Of a stretch of DNA of 64,000 nt, positions 46,616 to 60,100 are shown in pieces (within the stretch, counting starts at the first letter, position 1; each line of letters begins with the position of its first letter). Source of the DNA: Notamacropus eugenii (lineage: Eukaryota; Chordata; Mammalia; Diprotodontia; Macropodidae); contig NC_092874.1 of NCBI RefSeq assembly GCF_028372415.1, positions 240,042,069-240,106,068 on the forward strand, read 5' to 3'. The notes beneath the pieces were generated by a model that saw nothing but the letters and a program-made list of their open reading frames with translations, ran no database searches and was not told the origin of the DNA. The position numbers were made by a program, and so were the translations under genes.

Positions 46616-48559
46616 GGATAGTGTAGAGCTGAGCTAAAATGTACTCTTACTGGTTAGTGGTCTTGATATTCACATTTACCCAACCTGGACATAGCTTATC
46701 TTGTACATTGAACATTGTTTTGCAGCCCTTTGGGGGGAAACACTAGATATATCAGATATTGTAAATAAAATTGTTGTTCCTAGTACATCAAGGTGAGGAG
46801 GGCTCATGAAGAACATAAGCCAGGAATCCTAGCCTTATGTAATTAAAGGCCAGACTACCAAGGACTGAATCTTGGGTTCAACAAATGTTTGGGAACAGAA
46901 CAGGGAGTGACATAATAATCCAGCCCCTGTGGCCCCATCAGGGATTCCTCAAGTTTAGAGAAATAACCCTAAAAAAGCAGTTCAACTCAGATCAGATCCA
47001 ATGATTGATCTTGGTCCAAGAGGACTGAAACACATGGTCCTGTCCTTATAGAAGTGGAGGTCAACATCTATGGTCATAGATGTTGTTTTTTTTTTCCTGA
47101 TTGGATCATTGTGTCAATTTCCTTAGTGTTTTTTTTTTAAGGTAGTTCTATGAGAGAAGGAGCATAATGGGGAACAAATATGGAAGAAACTAATAAAAGT
47201 TTTTAAAAAATCTGTTGGATTTCAACAAAACTATTAAAATCTGAGGCAGCATTCTATAGAAACAACAATCTGCTATATTCCATGAACAAATAAGTAAACC
47301 AGCTCTCAGAATTCTCCTCTTGTTTCTCCAAGAATGGGAACAACTAGCTTTGTGGTTGATAAGAATAAAATAGTGTCTCAGTGCACCATCACATTGAGAA
47401 CAAAAAGTAGGGAAAAAAAGGAGTCCTTTTTAGTCTGGCCAGTACAGCTGCTCTAAATGAAGTGAAATGAAGAGAAATGAATGTTGTGATCTTAGTTGTA
47501 AGTGAAGTGAGATTAATGGGCCATTGCATTAACTGATAATATTTAAATAACTTTTAAAGTGTAGCTTTAAGTTAAAGTTCAGATTCCTACTCTAACTGGG
47601 AAGATGATATCAGAATAAGGTAGGAAAACTACTTATAATTTCAGATACAAATGTTAGCTATGGGAAAAGTATTACAGCTTGTATTTTGGTACTTGATAGA
47701 TCGAAAAATCCTACATGCTCTTGGAATTTTATGAATATTGTCAACAAAATGTTTATGATATTCAAAAAGTAGTTTGTGTCTGCCATAAATACACAACCTC
47801 TAGAAGCTGGCAATACACAGCCCTCTGTCTCCAGAGAAAGCACAAGAAAAGAGAGGGATACAGGTGCCATGATACCAAATTGGAGGGTTTGATTGAGGGA
47901 TGTTGACAAGTTAACTTATGGACTAAATTCTAAGTTCTAAAGTGGAAAGGTTTTTGTTTTTAAGTGTTGACTTAACTTATATGAGCCTCATTATGTCCTG
48001 GGATCTTGAATGAAGCCTAGAAAAATAATGTTAGGTTAATTTTTAACTTTCTGATAGATTTGCTTTTACAACACTAGAATCACAGAGATCATAGAATTAG
48101 GAAGTGCTGAGGCCTAAAGCTATTATGCTCCCTACCTCCCTTGCTCCTTATAAAATGAAGAATTATTGTCTTTGGTCTGGTATCCCTTTTCTTCCTGGTT
48201 TCCATGGGAGTGAAGACCTAATCAAAATAGGGAATCTTCTCAACTCCTTAAATTCAGGAACTAGATCAAAAGAAAGAGCATCCTTTGTTTATCATTAACC
48301 AGATAAGATAGGGTGTGTCCCTAGTTTCTAGAGCAGACTGATCTTCTCCAAGGGTGTTCCCTATTGTTCTTTTTCATAAATAATTTGACAGTCCTACTTA
48401 TTTCCATTTGTTTTTCCCCCCTGTAGAATTTCCTTATTATTTGCTACAATTCTTAACAGGAAAGACTACTAGATGGAAAATGTCTATTGCCCAGAAAATG
48501 TCTATTGCGTTTGGATAGACAGCATATAGAACTTAGTCATCAGTATGTAAATCTTGTAC

Positions 48560-48940
48560 AGACATGTAGATAGACACATATACAGAGCTGGGCCTAGCGT
48601 TCAACCAGAGGAGGAGAGTGGACTGGATTGCTTTTGGAAAATTGGAAAGCTCTTTTAAATAATCCCCAAGCTTTTCATGGCAACAAAATCCAGCTTTAAA
48701 AAATACTATCATTCTACTGGTGTTATTGTTTCATGGCAACAAATCAAAGTCTCTGAAGAATTCAAGATAATGATCACACAGAAGGCAAAGAAGAGGCACA
48801 AGGTGAATGTGAAAAGAATGCAACCTAAAACCAGTGAGGAATTCCAAGGAATGGGAATAAAATAAAAGAGGTCATCAAGGATTTGTATAACCAGAAGAAA
48901 AGATGGATGAGGTATTACAGGTAGGCAGCCAAAATGCTTC
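48560..48940 (+). mobile_element. Degraded RTE-like LINE, second copy
   Basis: Broken protein echoes parallel to 19,000-19,320: RRRVDWIAFGKLES near 48,620, then a reverse transcriptase C-terminal-like stretch. The 62-codon frame at 48,677-48,865 is chance. Confidence 0.4.
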
Positions 48941-48984
48941 AGGGATAGCCTTCCATAGATACGTACTTTTCTTCTTCTTCTCCT

Positions 48985-49150
48985 AATTTAAAAAAATTTA
49001 CATATTTATTTATTTTGTTTTCCACATTCACTTCCATACAATTTTGAGTTCCAAATTTTCTCCCCATCTCTCTCCTCCCCCCAACCCAAGACAGTATGTA
49101 ATTTGGTAGAGGCTCTACATATATGTTCATATTGAACCTATTTTTACGTT
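48985..49150 (-). mobile_element. Short L1 3' tail
   Basis: T-rich start, TTTTGAGTTCCAAATTTTCT, then CCCAACCCAAGACAGTATGT: about 165 bp of reversed L1 3' UTR. Confidence 0.75.
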
Positions 49151-49294
49151 AGCCTAGACTGTCTTCTTAAGCTGGGCTGTAGGCTTCACCTTTTAAGAGG
49201 AAGAAAAAGGAAGTGGCAGGAGGTTGAGTTGAGAGTCAAACAGATTTTCAGTAACATAAGCCAAATTCAAAGTTCTTTTCTCTACACCAGACTC

Positions 49295-49725
49295 TTGCTG
49301 TTGTAAAGTCATTTTTCAGTCATGTCTGACTCTTCATGACCTCATTTGGGGGTTTTCTTGGCAAAAGATACTGGAGTGGTTTGTTATTTCCTTCTCCAGC
49401 TCATTTTACAGATGAGAAACTGAGGCAAACAGGGGTAAGGATCACACAGCTAGTATCTGAGGCCAGATTTGAACTCTGGAAGATGAGTCTTCCTGACTCC
49501 AGGCCCGGCACTCCATGTACTATACCAGCCAGCTACCCTTATTAGAGCCTGCACTGCATTTATTTCATTTCTGTTTTGTATGCGTTTACATACAATCAAA
49601 TCGTCTCTTTCATAGAGTATAAACTCCTAAAGGGCAGGGAGCATTTCCTGTGTCTTGATATTTCAGCAATATGAACAGTGCCTGTCAGAGAGCAGACACT
49701 TAATGAATACTTCTTGGTTTATTGG
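49295..49725. mobile_element. SINE1 (-) followed by L2 3' end (+)
   Basis: 49,295-49,538 reversed SINE1 (CTCATTTTACAGATGAGAAA). 49,600-49,725 L2 terminus (AAACTCCTAAAGGGCAGG, CAGACACTTAATGAATACTT). 49,725-50,160 and 50,205-50,970 are unassigned, with a (GA)n run at 50,163-50,201. Confidence 0.75.
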
Positions 49726-50974
49726 ATTGAATTGTTATTGGACTTCTGTAGTCTAGCTGCTTTGGAAACTACTCCAGTGGATTAGCGGCATGAGAATCTG
49801 GCTGGCTTCCTGAATAAAGTGAGTCTGACCCTGAAAGTGAGGTAGATTTTATTTAGTACTGGACTCATTTCTATTTTGAGTTTCAACTATGTGCCTATTT
49901 CCAATGCCAGGCAGCACAGGCAGAATGATTTCAGAGGTGCCCAAAAGAAACACTCCACCATCCTCTTCCCCAGGTGCCACCCCCTAACTTATTGGGACCT
50001 GAAGATCCATTAAAGGAAAATGAAGTCGTTTGTTCCATAATTAGAAACAGGGATTAAAAAACTAATATTGCTGGGAGAGGTAACATGAGTTAATTCAGAA
50101 TTAAATAAAAAGACCTGATACTGAATCATTTTCTTGGAAGAACTTTTCATGAAGGGGATGGAGGGGGGGAGGAAGAGAGAGAGAAAGAGAGAGAGAGAGA
50201 GTTAGAATTAGGCTGTCCAGAAAAACAAACTTTGACAGCTTCATAATTTTGCCAGAGGCCAGTCATGCTTGATTCTTAAAGAGATTAAATTTGACTTCCT
50301 TTTCTGTTTCTGTGTTATGCACAATTTCTGATTGAGAGAATCCTACAAAAATTTTAACTGTGGGAAGAACTGTAACTTATAGCAAAGAAAAAGTTATTAT
50401 AGCCTGAAGTATCCTCTTCCTTCATTGCTAGGGCGTGGGAGTGGGTGGGAGTATGTTGGAAATTATAGGGGGAAAAGTCTCCATACCCAGACTTCAGGGT
50501 TTTCTATGCATTCACATCAAGTCTTTATACTTCCAATAGTTTTTCAAATAAATGAGTGATCTACTCTCTAGTCTTTGTACATTAATAAGTCATTCTGAGT
50601 GAGTGGGACTTCTTTTAGTGGGGTTGAATGCCTAGAGACTTGGGGAGTTCATGTGTCTAGGTAGGATTCTGTCCATCTTCTCAATCCTTCAGGGTCAGTG
50701 ACAGTGAAGGAATGAGGGCATCAGTTAACAAACGGAAACAGCTGGATCTGAATCCATTCCCCATCAATTTGTAGACCAAAAAAATTAAAATGTAGAAGAC
50801 CATTTTCAAACAGATCCAAATTTTACTTTTATCTAAAGAAATACATTTAGAAACAATAGAGTAAAAAAATTCATCAGTTAGTATAGAACCAAAACAAGAT
50901 ATCCATTTGTAGAATATCTAACATTATGTACACTTGATGTAACCCTATGACACCCATTTGTTTGATAATGGTAT

Positions 50975-51210
50975 AAATAGCTGATATTTATGTATCACTT
51001 TAAGGTTTCTAAGATGCCTCACATACTTTATTTCATGTGGGTCTCACAACAACTCTGTAAGATACAGGCTCTTATTATCCCCCATTAAACAGATAAGGAA
51101 ATTGAAGCTCAGGGAGCTTATATAACTTGTCCTGAGTCACATAGTAAGAAACATCAGAGGCAGGACTCCAACTCAGGTCTTCCTTCATGATAGATGTGAT
51201 ATCTAGTATA
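50975..51210 (-). mobile_element. MIR-like/CORE-SINE
   Basis: TATTTCATGTGGGTCTCACA, AACAGATAAGGAAATTGAAG and ACTCAGGTCTTCC. 51,220-51,880 is unassigned. Confidence 0.65.
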
Positions 51211-51884
51211 CCTTGAAGCTTTTCCAAAACTTTCATAATTCATAACTTCCTGTTGTTTCCTCTAGCCCCCCTCAATTCCCTAAAATCTAAACTTTTCCTC
51301 TAAAGCTGACTACCCTATCTGAAGAAAAATGTTTGAAAGAATAGTTTAGAAAAGAAAATACTGAAATCTTAGAAATTTACTTACATTAGTCGCAATAATA
51401 ATAACAAACCTTACGAGGCATATAGACATCAAAAGCACTTTGATACAAGGACATGTTCATTGTTTTCTCTTTACAATAATATATTTGGAGTTTCATAATA
51501 ACTGAAACTTTCTTGTTATCAGTTTTACCAACAAGCTTGCTTTATATTCATTTTCTCGAACATTTAACAGAAAAATACATTAATTTGGTCTTATAATACT
51601 TCAAAAACGTAAGTGTCAGATTAATTTCTTATTTAGGCTACATGTCGCTGGAACAAGATGTTAATGTGTGAGTGACAAAAACTAAGATAGCAATTGATTT
51701 GCTAGCAACGATGAAATATGTATGTGCTTCTGTATTACGGCAGGCAATACTGGAATTTCTTACATGCATCGAATTTTCTCTGAAATCAGCAAGAGTTCCG
51801 TATGCTTAAAACTCATGCAAGGAGTGTGAATTCAGACCTTAAGTTTGACAGATTCATGTGGATGATGTCAAGTGATGACATGAT

Positions 51885-52310
51885 AATAACTAATTTACAT
51901 TGTTCTTTAGGGTTCGTAAAATGCTTTACATTATTATTTCTTCTGATCTTTGCAATAATTCTGGGAGGTAGGTGCTATTATCACCACTTTACCGATGAAA
52001 GAACTGGGGCTGAGAAAGAGAAAGTCACACAGCTAGTAAGCATCTGGGGCAGCAAGGTGGCACAGAGGATAGAACACTGGTCTTGGAATCAGGAAGATTC
52101 TTCTTCATGAGTTCAAATGCTACCTCAGACACTTCACTAGCTGTGCGACTCTGGGTAAGTCACTTAACCTTGTTGGTATCAGTTACTTAATCTGTAAAAT
52201 GAGCTGGTGAAGGAAATGTATCCTAAGAGGGTTACAGAGTCAGGCACAGAGGAAATATCTGAAATATTTGGGGGTCAGGATCCCAAGTCTACATTTCTAT
52301 CAACCTTGTG
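51885..52310. mobile_element. CORE-SINE (-) split by SINE1 (+)
   Basis: CORE-SINE at 51,885-52,046. SINE1 from GGGCAGCAAGGTGGCACAGA at 52,047 to about 52,255. The older SINE resumes as GGGTCAGGATCCCAAG. Short CATCTG/TATCTG flanks may be TSD remnants. 52,310-53,440 is unassigned. Confidence 0.7.
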
Positions 52311-53439
52311 CCACTTTTTACACACTTCCCTTGCTTGATCATGAATTCACCGTGACTTCTGTCAAGTACCTGGCAAACATAGTCCACAGTTAAATACCCA
52401 TTATATGTTCATATTCCAAAAGCAGCCCCGAGAAGGATAAAAGCGAGGATACAAAAACACGTAGCAGTCAACCCTTCATGACCAGTGTATCTATAATTGG
52501 CTGTTGCCTGGTACATACACATCTCCCCCAACAAAACTACATAGCTCATGAATTGGAGATTCCTCCCTCTCTAACATCCAGTTAGAACTTGTTTCACATA
52601 GATTTATACAAGTCTAATTTATGATCTTCAAGCTGAGAAGTCAGACAATTATTTTTAAGTGCTTTTAAAATTATGCTTCAGTGTGAGAGGCAAGTTCTGT
52701 TTACATTTCAGTGTGAGAAGTGAGTCCTGTTTATGTTCTAACATCTCATTTAGGTTATAGAAAACCATATCTTTCCATTTGTAAAGCACAAAGTATTCCT
52801 TAGATAATTTTTAGTTAAGTAATAATGTAAGGTTAAAAGACATTCTGGGAATAAGAGTAAGTGGATGTTCATGCATTTTGGGGGCTAGCGGGGTTACACA
52901 GGGCTACTAAACATAATCATTTCTTTTTTTTCACTTAAAAAAAAGCAACGTCTCCTCAATAATGCTGTAAGACTTCTTCGATGTCAGCAGAAATTCACTG
53001 TGTAGGACAAATATATTAGTAGACCAAGCGGTTTCATTTAAATCTATTAAAAGTAGGACTCAAGTAGGATTTTTGACAGTTATAAAACTTACAAATGCTC
53101 AAGATTTTGATTAATCACTAAGTAACTACACACACATATTCTCTTCCCCCAAAAATGAATTTTCTTGCCCACTAGTTTTCATTCTAATGTATATGCATAA
53201 ATATACACATTTATATAATATATATTTATCATGACAGTATAAGATTTATCATACCATACACACTAAGATGTATATATCCCAAGTATTCAGAGTTATATAT
53301 ACATATTAATGTAATTCCTAAATATTCTACATAGAATTCTAAATATTAATTGATGAAAGAATAATTTTACATGCAGATTTACACAAATACATTTGTCTAG
53401 ATCAATGACTTTGTCAGTTTAGGGAGGGGAACAAACCTT

Positions 53440-53790
53440 TCTTATTAAACCCACTCTAAGCTAATTACTGTGCTAAGTAGAAGAAACTGACTTGGGTTGC
53501 AGGGTTTATAAGTTTCTGAGGCTAGATATGAACTCAGGTCTTCCTGACTTAAGGCCCAACATTCTATTTACTGTACCACCTAGCTTCCAGGGAATCATCT
53601 GGAGAGAAAACTCTCTCTATTAATGCAATTCTGAACCTTCTCTGTGACTTATATAAGTCTTGGACAGTTGTCAGGGACGCTGACAAGTGTGATGACTTTC
53701 CTACGGTCTCATGGCCGCCATCTATCTGAGGCTCTCGAACCCAGGTCTTTCTGACTCTGAGGTTATTCATCATGACACAACTCCTCACTG
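53440..53790 (-). mobile_element. Two adjacent old SINE fragments
   Basis: 53,440-53,585 ends CCACCTAGCTTCC. 53,640-53,790 has CTCGAACCCAGGTCTTTCTG. Both are reversed tRNA-SINE bodies. 53,790-54,220 is unassigned. Confidence 0.55.
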
Positions 53791-54232
53791 TTAGTGTTTA
53801 CTTATGTATTTAACTATCTCAACGTTTTCTAAATGTCCTTAGACATTTAGATGTCCCCAAACATACGTTCATCCTATGAATAAAAATGAAACACCCTGTC
53901 TTCCATGTTCAAATGGACATCACCAATATGCTTGTTTCCTCTCCCCCCTGCAAAATAATGAATTCATTCTTCTCCCTCAGGTCTTCCATCTGTATTCCAA
54001 TTAAAACCAAATTACTCAGGCCACAAAGGGTATATTCTTTTATCTTTCCTTTAAATAGCTAATATAAGATATCCCTAAAATTCTAGTGCAGTTTTAAGTC
54101 TACTATAAATTTTAATAGATTGATGGCTTTGAACTTTAACTTAAAAACCTGCACTAAGACTTTTGGGACACCTTGTAGTCCTCCAAGTGATAATATTCTG
54201 TTTGTTGTACTCTGTCTGTCTGTTTGAATGGG

Positions 54233-54297
54233 CACACACACATACACATGCACACGCACACACACGCACACACACGCACACACACGCACACACACTG
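54233..54297 (+). repeat. (CA)n/(CG) microsatellite
   Basis: CACACACG units, interrupted by ATG and CG steps. A SINE scrap follows at 54,390-54,570. Confidence 0.9.
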
Positions 54298-54569
54298 GGA
54301 ATGAATACACTTGTATTACTGATCTCAGGAGAGCTGTGAAGAAAATGCACTTAAATCTCTCAGCACTTCATAGCTGTGAGCTGTTATTATCATGGCAAAT
54401 AATTATGGAGGAGCTGGGCAGTACTTTAGAGATGACTGAGGCTGCCTACCTCTCATCTTACAACTGAAGAAACTTCAGACCAGAGAGATTGATTGACTTG
54501 TCCAGAATTAAAACTGGGTTCTACATACTTTTAGTCTAGTACTTTTCCATGATAGCACATTGCTTCATG

Positions 54570-56834
54570 AGAAAAGTAGAACTATATGGCATAATTTGAC
54601 ATGTGTCTTTGATTTCTTTCATATTCCTGGAAGGCAGAACCCAAATTAAGTTGTCTTGTTTAGGGGAAGGAAATAGATCAAATCTACATGTGAAAATATG
54701 CTAAAATAGAGTCTACCCTGAAAGATTCCTGAATCACTTTATTATAGGGTGAAATTTAGTTCTAGGAAAGCTTATCTTGAGCCCCCATCAAAAATGCTAT
54801 ATATTAATCCCCTATTTTATTTTGCTCGTGGAAATGTTTGTTCTCTCTCCCCAAAATGTATTAAATTCCAAAAGAATTGTAAATGGTGGCTTCATATTTA
54901 CTGACGTATGAATAGGGTCTTGTTATGCAGTGTTCTCACCTGTAGGGTTGTCTCAAAGTATGCACCCACCTGCTTGAACACAACTTTTTAAAGAAACATG
55001 GTCATAACTTTGAGAAAACAGAATTATGATAGCTGAAGGGTTGGCGTTCATAAATTGCGCTCCCCCCTCCCCCCAACATCCCTCCCTCCTTTTTTTTCCC
55101 ATAATACATAGCATCTCATGGAGTAAAACAATTAAGGATTTGGAATGGTAGGGGAATGAAGAGGAGGCAAGATGATATTTTTTTCACCCAGAGTCATGCT
55201 TCCTCTCTCCTACAAAGAGGGAAAAAATAGTTTTCCTCATACCAAGCACACATGTTCACATGCAACAATAATGTCAAAAGCAAATATTTTCTCTAAGGAA
55301 CCCAAAGTATTTACAGTGTTTCATAAAACCCTGGCATCATTTTCCACAAGGAAGGTAGGAGGCAAACATAATGGGCCGAAAAGCACACTGAGCTCCCCTA
55401 ATGATAGATGCTAGGTAAACAAAAAAGCCAAATTATAATTTGCCTTTGTTTAGAAATCAACTAAATGGATGGTTTAGGTCTTTAATTCACCTATCTCCAA
55501 AGGTAAGCATTTCTTACCTTAAGCCAGAAGACTTTGCTTCAAAATGAACCATTTTCCTGCCCATTGGAAACATTTTCCTGATGAATCAGCAGAGCTATAT
55601 TTGTATTTTAGAATTTTGATAGCCCAGACACTAAACCATCCATATCAGTGGATAAAAATAAACAATACAGCTCTTAGCGCATCAGTGCTATGAAAATACC
55701 AAGTGACAAGAGAGGCCTGGGGCCAGAAGCAAAGGCCAAGGCAATTTCAGTATCAGGGCAATAAATCCATATTCTGTGTTTTTCTTTCAGAAACTTTGAA
55801 TCTTAGTATGTGAAAAAAGTGCCACCTTCTCATATGGTAAAGACATCTCTTTCTTTGTGTTTGGTGCAGGAAAAGAAAAAGAGTGCTTCATGTGTGGTGT
55901 GAGGTTCAATTCTCGTTTTTATCACTTAGTGTCTGTGTGACTTTGGGCAAGTCTTTTCACATTTCTTGATCTCATTTTGCTTATCTCTTGGAAAAAAAAA
56001 GAAGCAGGGTGTTGGACTCAATGACTTTTGAGATCCTTTCCCACTCTAAATCCCTACTCCTATGGCTTTTTGAAAAATGGTTTTAAGAATTTCTTCATAT
56101 ATGAAAACACCACAGATGGCCATCATTTTCTATTTCTACTGTGGGAAATGTCTGAAATATGTTAATGTGGTAAACTTTACTCCTTGGTGTAGGGCTTTAG
56201 TTGTTCATTCATAGTTCCTGATCTCAAGTTGCATAGTGATGGTCCCATGCTCAGAAGCATCAAAAAGAAACTTTCTCCATTTTTGTATAAGGCTGATGAA
56301 AAGGATCTAGGATATCTGTCCTCAACTTGCTCCTGTGCCAGCAGAGAGGACATTCTCAGTTGCCTGAAGCAGGATTTCTTTGAAATCTTTTCTAATTTCT
56401 TTCAGGGGTGGGTGGTTGGTTATCAGTTAAAAGTGGCACCTCTAAATTAAATGAATATTATATTAAACTGACCATGCATTAGTTACTTTGGGAACAAATA
56501 GAAAAGAATAAAACCAAGAAGGATGGGGAAGGGGGAGGGAGGGATGAATGAATAGAGGTATTTTGCTATGACTTTTTTTTCTTTAGAAAAATGATTTCAA
56601 TTCTGCCAGGAGAGATCACTTTCTCAGATTTCAGTAAAGTGAGTTTTTGATAACAGTTCCTACAAAATTCTTTACAGATTTTTTTCACAGCAGTGAGAGG
56701 AGCTCTCCAGAAATACTGTACTGTACACTTAACTTGCGTTTCAGAGGGTTTTTATGCTCCAATGATGCCTAACTTTACCCATCGAAGTTTTTCACTGTTA
56801 CTCAAAGAAGTCTCACTGCGTAAAAATAGAGGAG
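54570..56834 (-). other. AVPR1A: 3' flank and probable 3' UTR of AVPR1A
   Basis: No coding potential beyond chance frames. It is mostly non-repetitive apart from a MIR-like SINE at 55,885-56,065 and a C-rich run near 55,058-55,090. AATAAA on the gene strand is visible near 54,817 and near 54,738, so a 3' UTR of about 2 kb is possible. Where the transcript ends cannot be told from sequence alone. Confidence 0.35.
55885..56065 (+). mobile_element. MIR-like SINE in AVPR1A 3' flank
   Basis: GTGTGACTTTGGGCAAGTCT and GTTGGACTCAATGACTTTTG. Antisense to the gene. Confidence 0.6.
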
Positions 56835-57121
56835 TCAGGTTGAGACCGGGATGAACCTACTGGATCTGGATGACTTAAGGGAATCTTTCCAGGTATCAGT
56901 GCTATTTGTGGGACTTCGGCTGTTAGTGTAGGAAGTCTGTCTTTTGCTCATACTGTCAGAATCTTCTTTGCTCAATGGCCGCTTCATTTTTCGACAGCAG
57001 GGGAAACTCTGTACACAGTCTTGTAGGAGATGGCCGCTGAAAAACATGTAAATCCAGGGATTGCAGCAACTGTTCAGGGAGCCCAGTAAAGCAGTGATGG
57101 TGATAGCAGGGTTTTCAGAAT
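56835..57121 (-). CDS. AVPR1A: AVPR1A coding exon 2 (TM7 and cytoplasmic tail)
   Basis: The acceptor on the minus strand is a T-rich tract followed by TTTGCACAG, ending at 57122. The first two exon bases complete a GAT codon (D326), followed by [20 protein letters not shown] and then [12 protein letters not shown]. The tail has the FPCC cysteine pair and ends RFIPVST before the stop at 56835. Phase and length agree with exon 1. The tail is rich in Ser/Thr, consistent with kinase and arrestin sites known for the family. Confidence 0.95.
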
Positions 57122-60100
57122 CTGTGCAAAAAATAAGACTGAATTATTTTACTAATACTGAGATGGTGCCAAGAATTGTGCAGTTTCTAGATTGGATGCA
57201 AATACCATGCAAAGCTGGTATTAGAAATGTACAACTTTTGTCCTGGGACCAACATGTTGATACACTAATGGAGACAAATATAAGAAGAAAGCCAGAAAGA
57301 TGTGAAGGATTGCGCAGGATGACAGGGTTTGGATAGGCTGCAACCTGTACTCATGAAGGGTGTACCTACATCAATAGAACATGAAATTTGTGTCTGTAGA
57401 GCCTAAGCACAGAGACTTAAACACATAAGGCATTTCATAAGTATTTGCTGGATTGCATTCATTGGTTTATAATCCATAATAGGAGTTCTTAACCTTCTTT
57501 ATATCCTAAGTCACTTTGTAAATCTATTGAAGTCTGTGGATCACTTCCCAGGTTAGTATTTAAAATAAATAACATAAAACACATAGATTCACAATTATAC
57601 ATAGAAACAAATTATACTAAGATACCATTGTGAAGATATTTTTAAAAGTTCACATACCCCAAGTTAAGAACTCCTGTTTTGAGTACTTAAATGACAAAGT
57701 TATATCTGCATCATTTGGCAATAATCTTTAGTTAATTTTAATTATTTTAATTACTTCATCTTAATTACTTGATAATAATCTATTAAATAATTTGTGGGGA
57801 AGTGGAACAATCTATTAAAATGGACCACTACAGTGTTGTCTAGTGATTAGTAAGGAGAGGGTTTTTGCATGTATCTTGACTCATTTATAAAATGGATCCC
57901 TAATTGAGATACTAGGAAACACATAGAATATCTTTTTAAATGACTGAGATTATTTAAGCAGAACAGTGAGGAGATAGAAAACCATGCTGTTTGAGGATCG
58001 TTTGAAGGAACTTGATCTCTCTAGCATAGAAAAGAGAAGATTAAGGGCAGTGGTGGGGAAGCAGTATAGCTAACTTCATGAATTTGTAAGGATGCTGTAA
58101 GGAAGTACAATGAAATTTTTTTGCTTGGTGCAAGATAAAACTCAGAATAATGGCTGGAAATTACTGAGAAGCAGATTTCAGCTTAATGTGAGAAAAAAAT
58201 CAAAACAATTATAGCTATCAAAAGTTGGAAAGGACTGCTTTGCAAGACAGTGAGCTGCCCAACACTGGACATCATCAAAAGGGATTATTATCCAGGTATG
58301 GGTGGAACTTGATGTCCTCTCAGGTCCCTTCCAAGCTATACACTATGATTCCATGAATGCTTATAATGAGGATCAAAAGCAATGCTTAGCATGCCTTCCA
58401 CACCTTTTTATTATTAACAGTACCTAGCAGAATGTCTTGCACAATATATTTGTTAAATCAATGAAATGAATCCCTTTTAATTAAATCTGAGGACTCTATA
58501 ACCAAGTCTAAGGCAGCTGAGTGACACTGAGGAAACCAGATCATATTTATAGGGAGATGGGAAAGAGTTAATGGAGAAGAGATTGAAGATGTATAAGAAA
58601 GTAGAAATAACTGCAGCTAGGTGGTACAATGGATAGAGTGCTGGACCTAGAGTCAGGAAGATTCATCTTTTTGAGTTCAAATCTAGCCTCAGACACTTAG
58701 TTGTGTGACCCTGGGTAAGTCAGTTAACCTTGTTTGCCTCAGTTTCTTAACTGTAAAATGAGCTGGAGAAGGAGATGGCAAATCACTCCAGTATCTTTGC
58801 CAAGGAAACCCCAAAATGGGGTCATGAAAAGTAGGACTCAATGGAAAATGACTCAGCAACAAAAAAAATAACTAAGTCTATACATTTGCATTTATCCCAG
58901 TTATTCCATCAATGACTGTGGAAATGTGATTCCAGTATTCAATGCTTAAACATAATCTAGCATCAAAGATGATGACCTATTAGACTAGAATTTTGCAGGA
59001 TGTAAATAGTATGATTATATTTCTTCTTTTTTACCAGCATACTATAAGTTACTTTGAGACAATCTTGAGTAATAAGGTTTAAAAAGTTAAATTCTGTAAG
59101 AGCATTTGTTAAAAAGTAGCAGAAAATTTTCAAAACATATCTTTTTTAATTACAGTTCTCTGATCCTACCTAGCTCTTGTTAATCTAAATAAATTTTATT
59201 ATGGTCAGAATCCATTTTAAAAGACTGAACAATTGCACCTATTAACATTTCAAAATAGACTTGTAGAAGAGAGGGGAACTAAGTTAAACCTCAAATCAAA
59301 ACCCAGGCTTCACGAAAGGATTCAGAATTATGGGAGATGACAATTTTGGGGAGACTGCACACTGAATTATCTAATGCAGTCATTTTAAAGAACATAAGCC
59401 TGAATGTTAGATGTTAGATGATTTCTGTAAAACTTTTAAGTCTCCATGGCAGTTTCTAACAGTGATGGTGTTTCAACACCAACAACCTGTTGAAGCCAAA
59501 ATTCATGGATAATCTTATTTACGTATAGGGATATTTAACAACCAGTGAGGGAGAAATGGTAAATGAATTTTGCAAAATTCCTAAGGCTATTTGATTTTCT
59601 GTGTAAGCCTGTATAAATTATTACATATTCAGTGATAAGAGGTGATAAACTCTGGGTTTCTCAGGTTAGCTGTCACATTAAACGTTTTAATAGAAGTTTT
59701 CCTTCCAAAAGCAGAGCAGTAAAAAGAGAAAAAAGACTCCTTCCTGGAAGCCTAGACCATCTGTTGGAGAAGATTCTATAAATGTTTCCTTCTGGAAATT
59801 TAAAATATTTCAATGCACATTTCTACTTGCTGGGAAAGAAAGCTAGGGGGAAAACACACCAATGAGAAAAACCTCGAATCCCTGTTTTCTTGGCACACCC
59901 TCCATTGTTCCACCTATGTCTACTGTCTATTTCTTTCTCTCTAACTTGATATCTCTATTTCTGTTTCTGTCAATATATGCCTCTGTTTCTGTCCCTCTGT
60001 GTCTCTTTCTGTTTCTCCCTATCTCTGTCTGTCTCTGTCTCTGTGTCTGTCTCTGTCTTTCTCCTACTTCCCTCCCCCTCTCCCTACCCCAGGTTCTTAC

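Larger units (their letters stand above)
57122..60100 (-). other. AVPR1A: AVPR1A intron (2,979 bp)
   Basis: Bounded by a GTAAGAAC donor and a TTTGCACAG acceptor. It contains, in window order, a hAT-type MITE (57,481-57,676), an L3/CR1 fragment (about 57,955-58,355), a full-length SINE1 with 8-bp TSDs (58,613-58,865), and a TGTCTC-type simple repeat running almost up to the donor (59,930-60,068). The rest (58,870-59,930) shows no recognisable element. Confidence 0.9.

Noticed and set aside
57061-57336. 91-codon plus frame at the AVPR1A exon 2 boundary
   Set aside because: It crosses the acceptor and overlaps exon 2 in antisense; no independent support.
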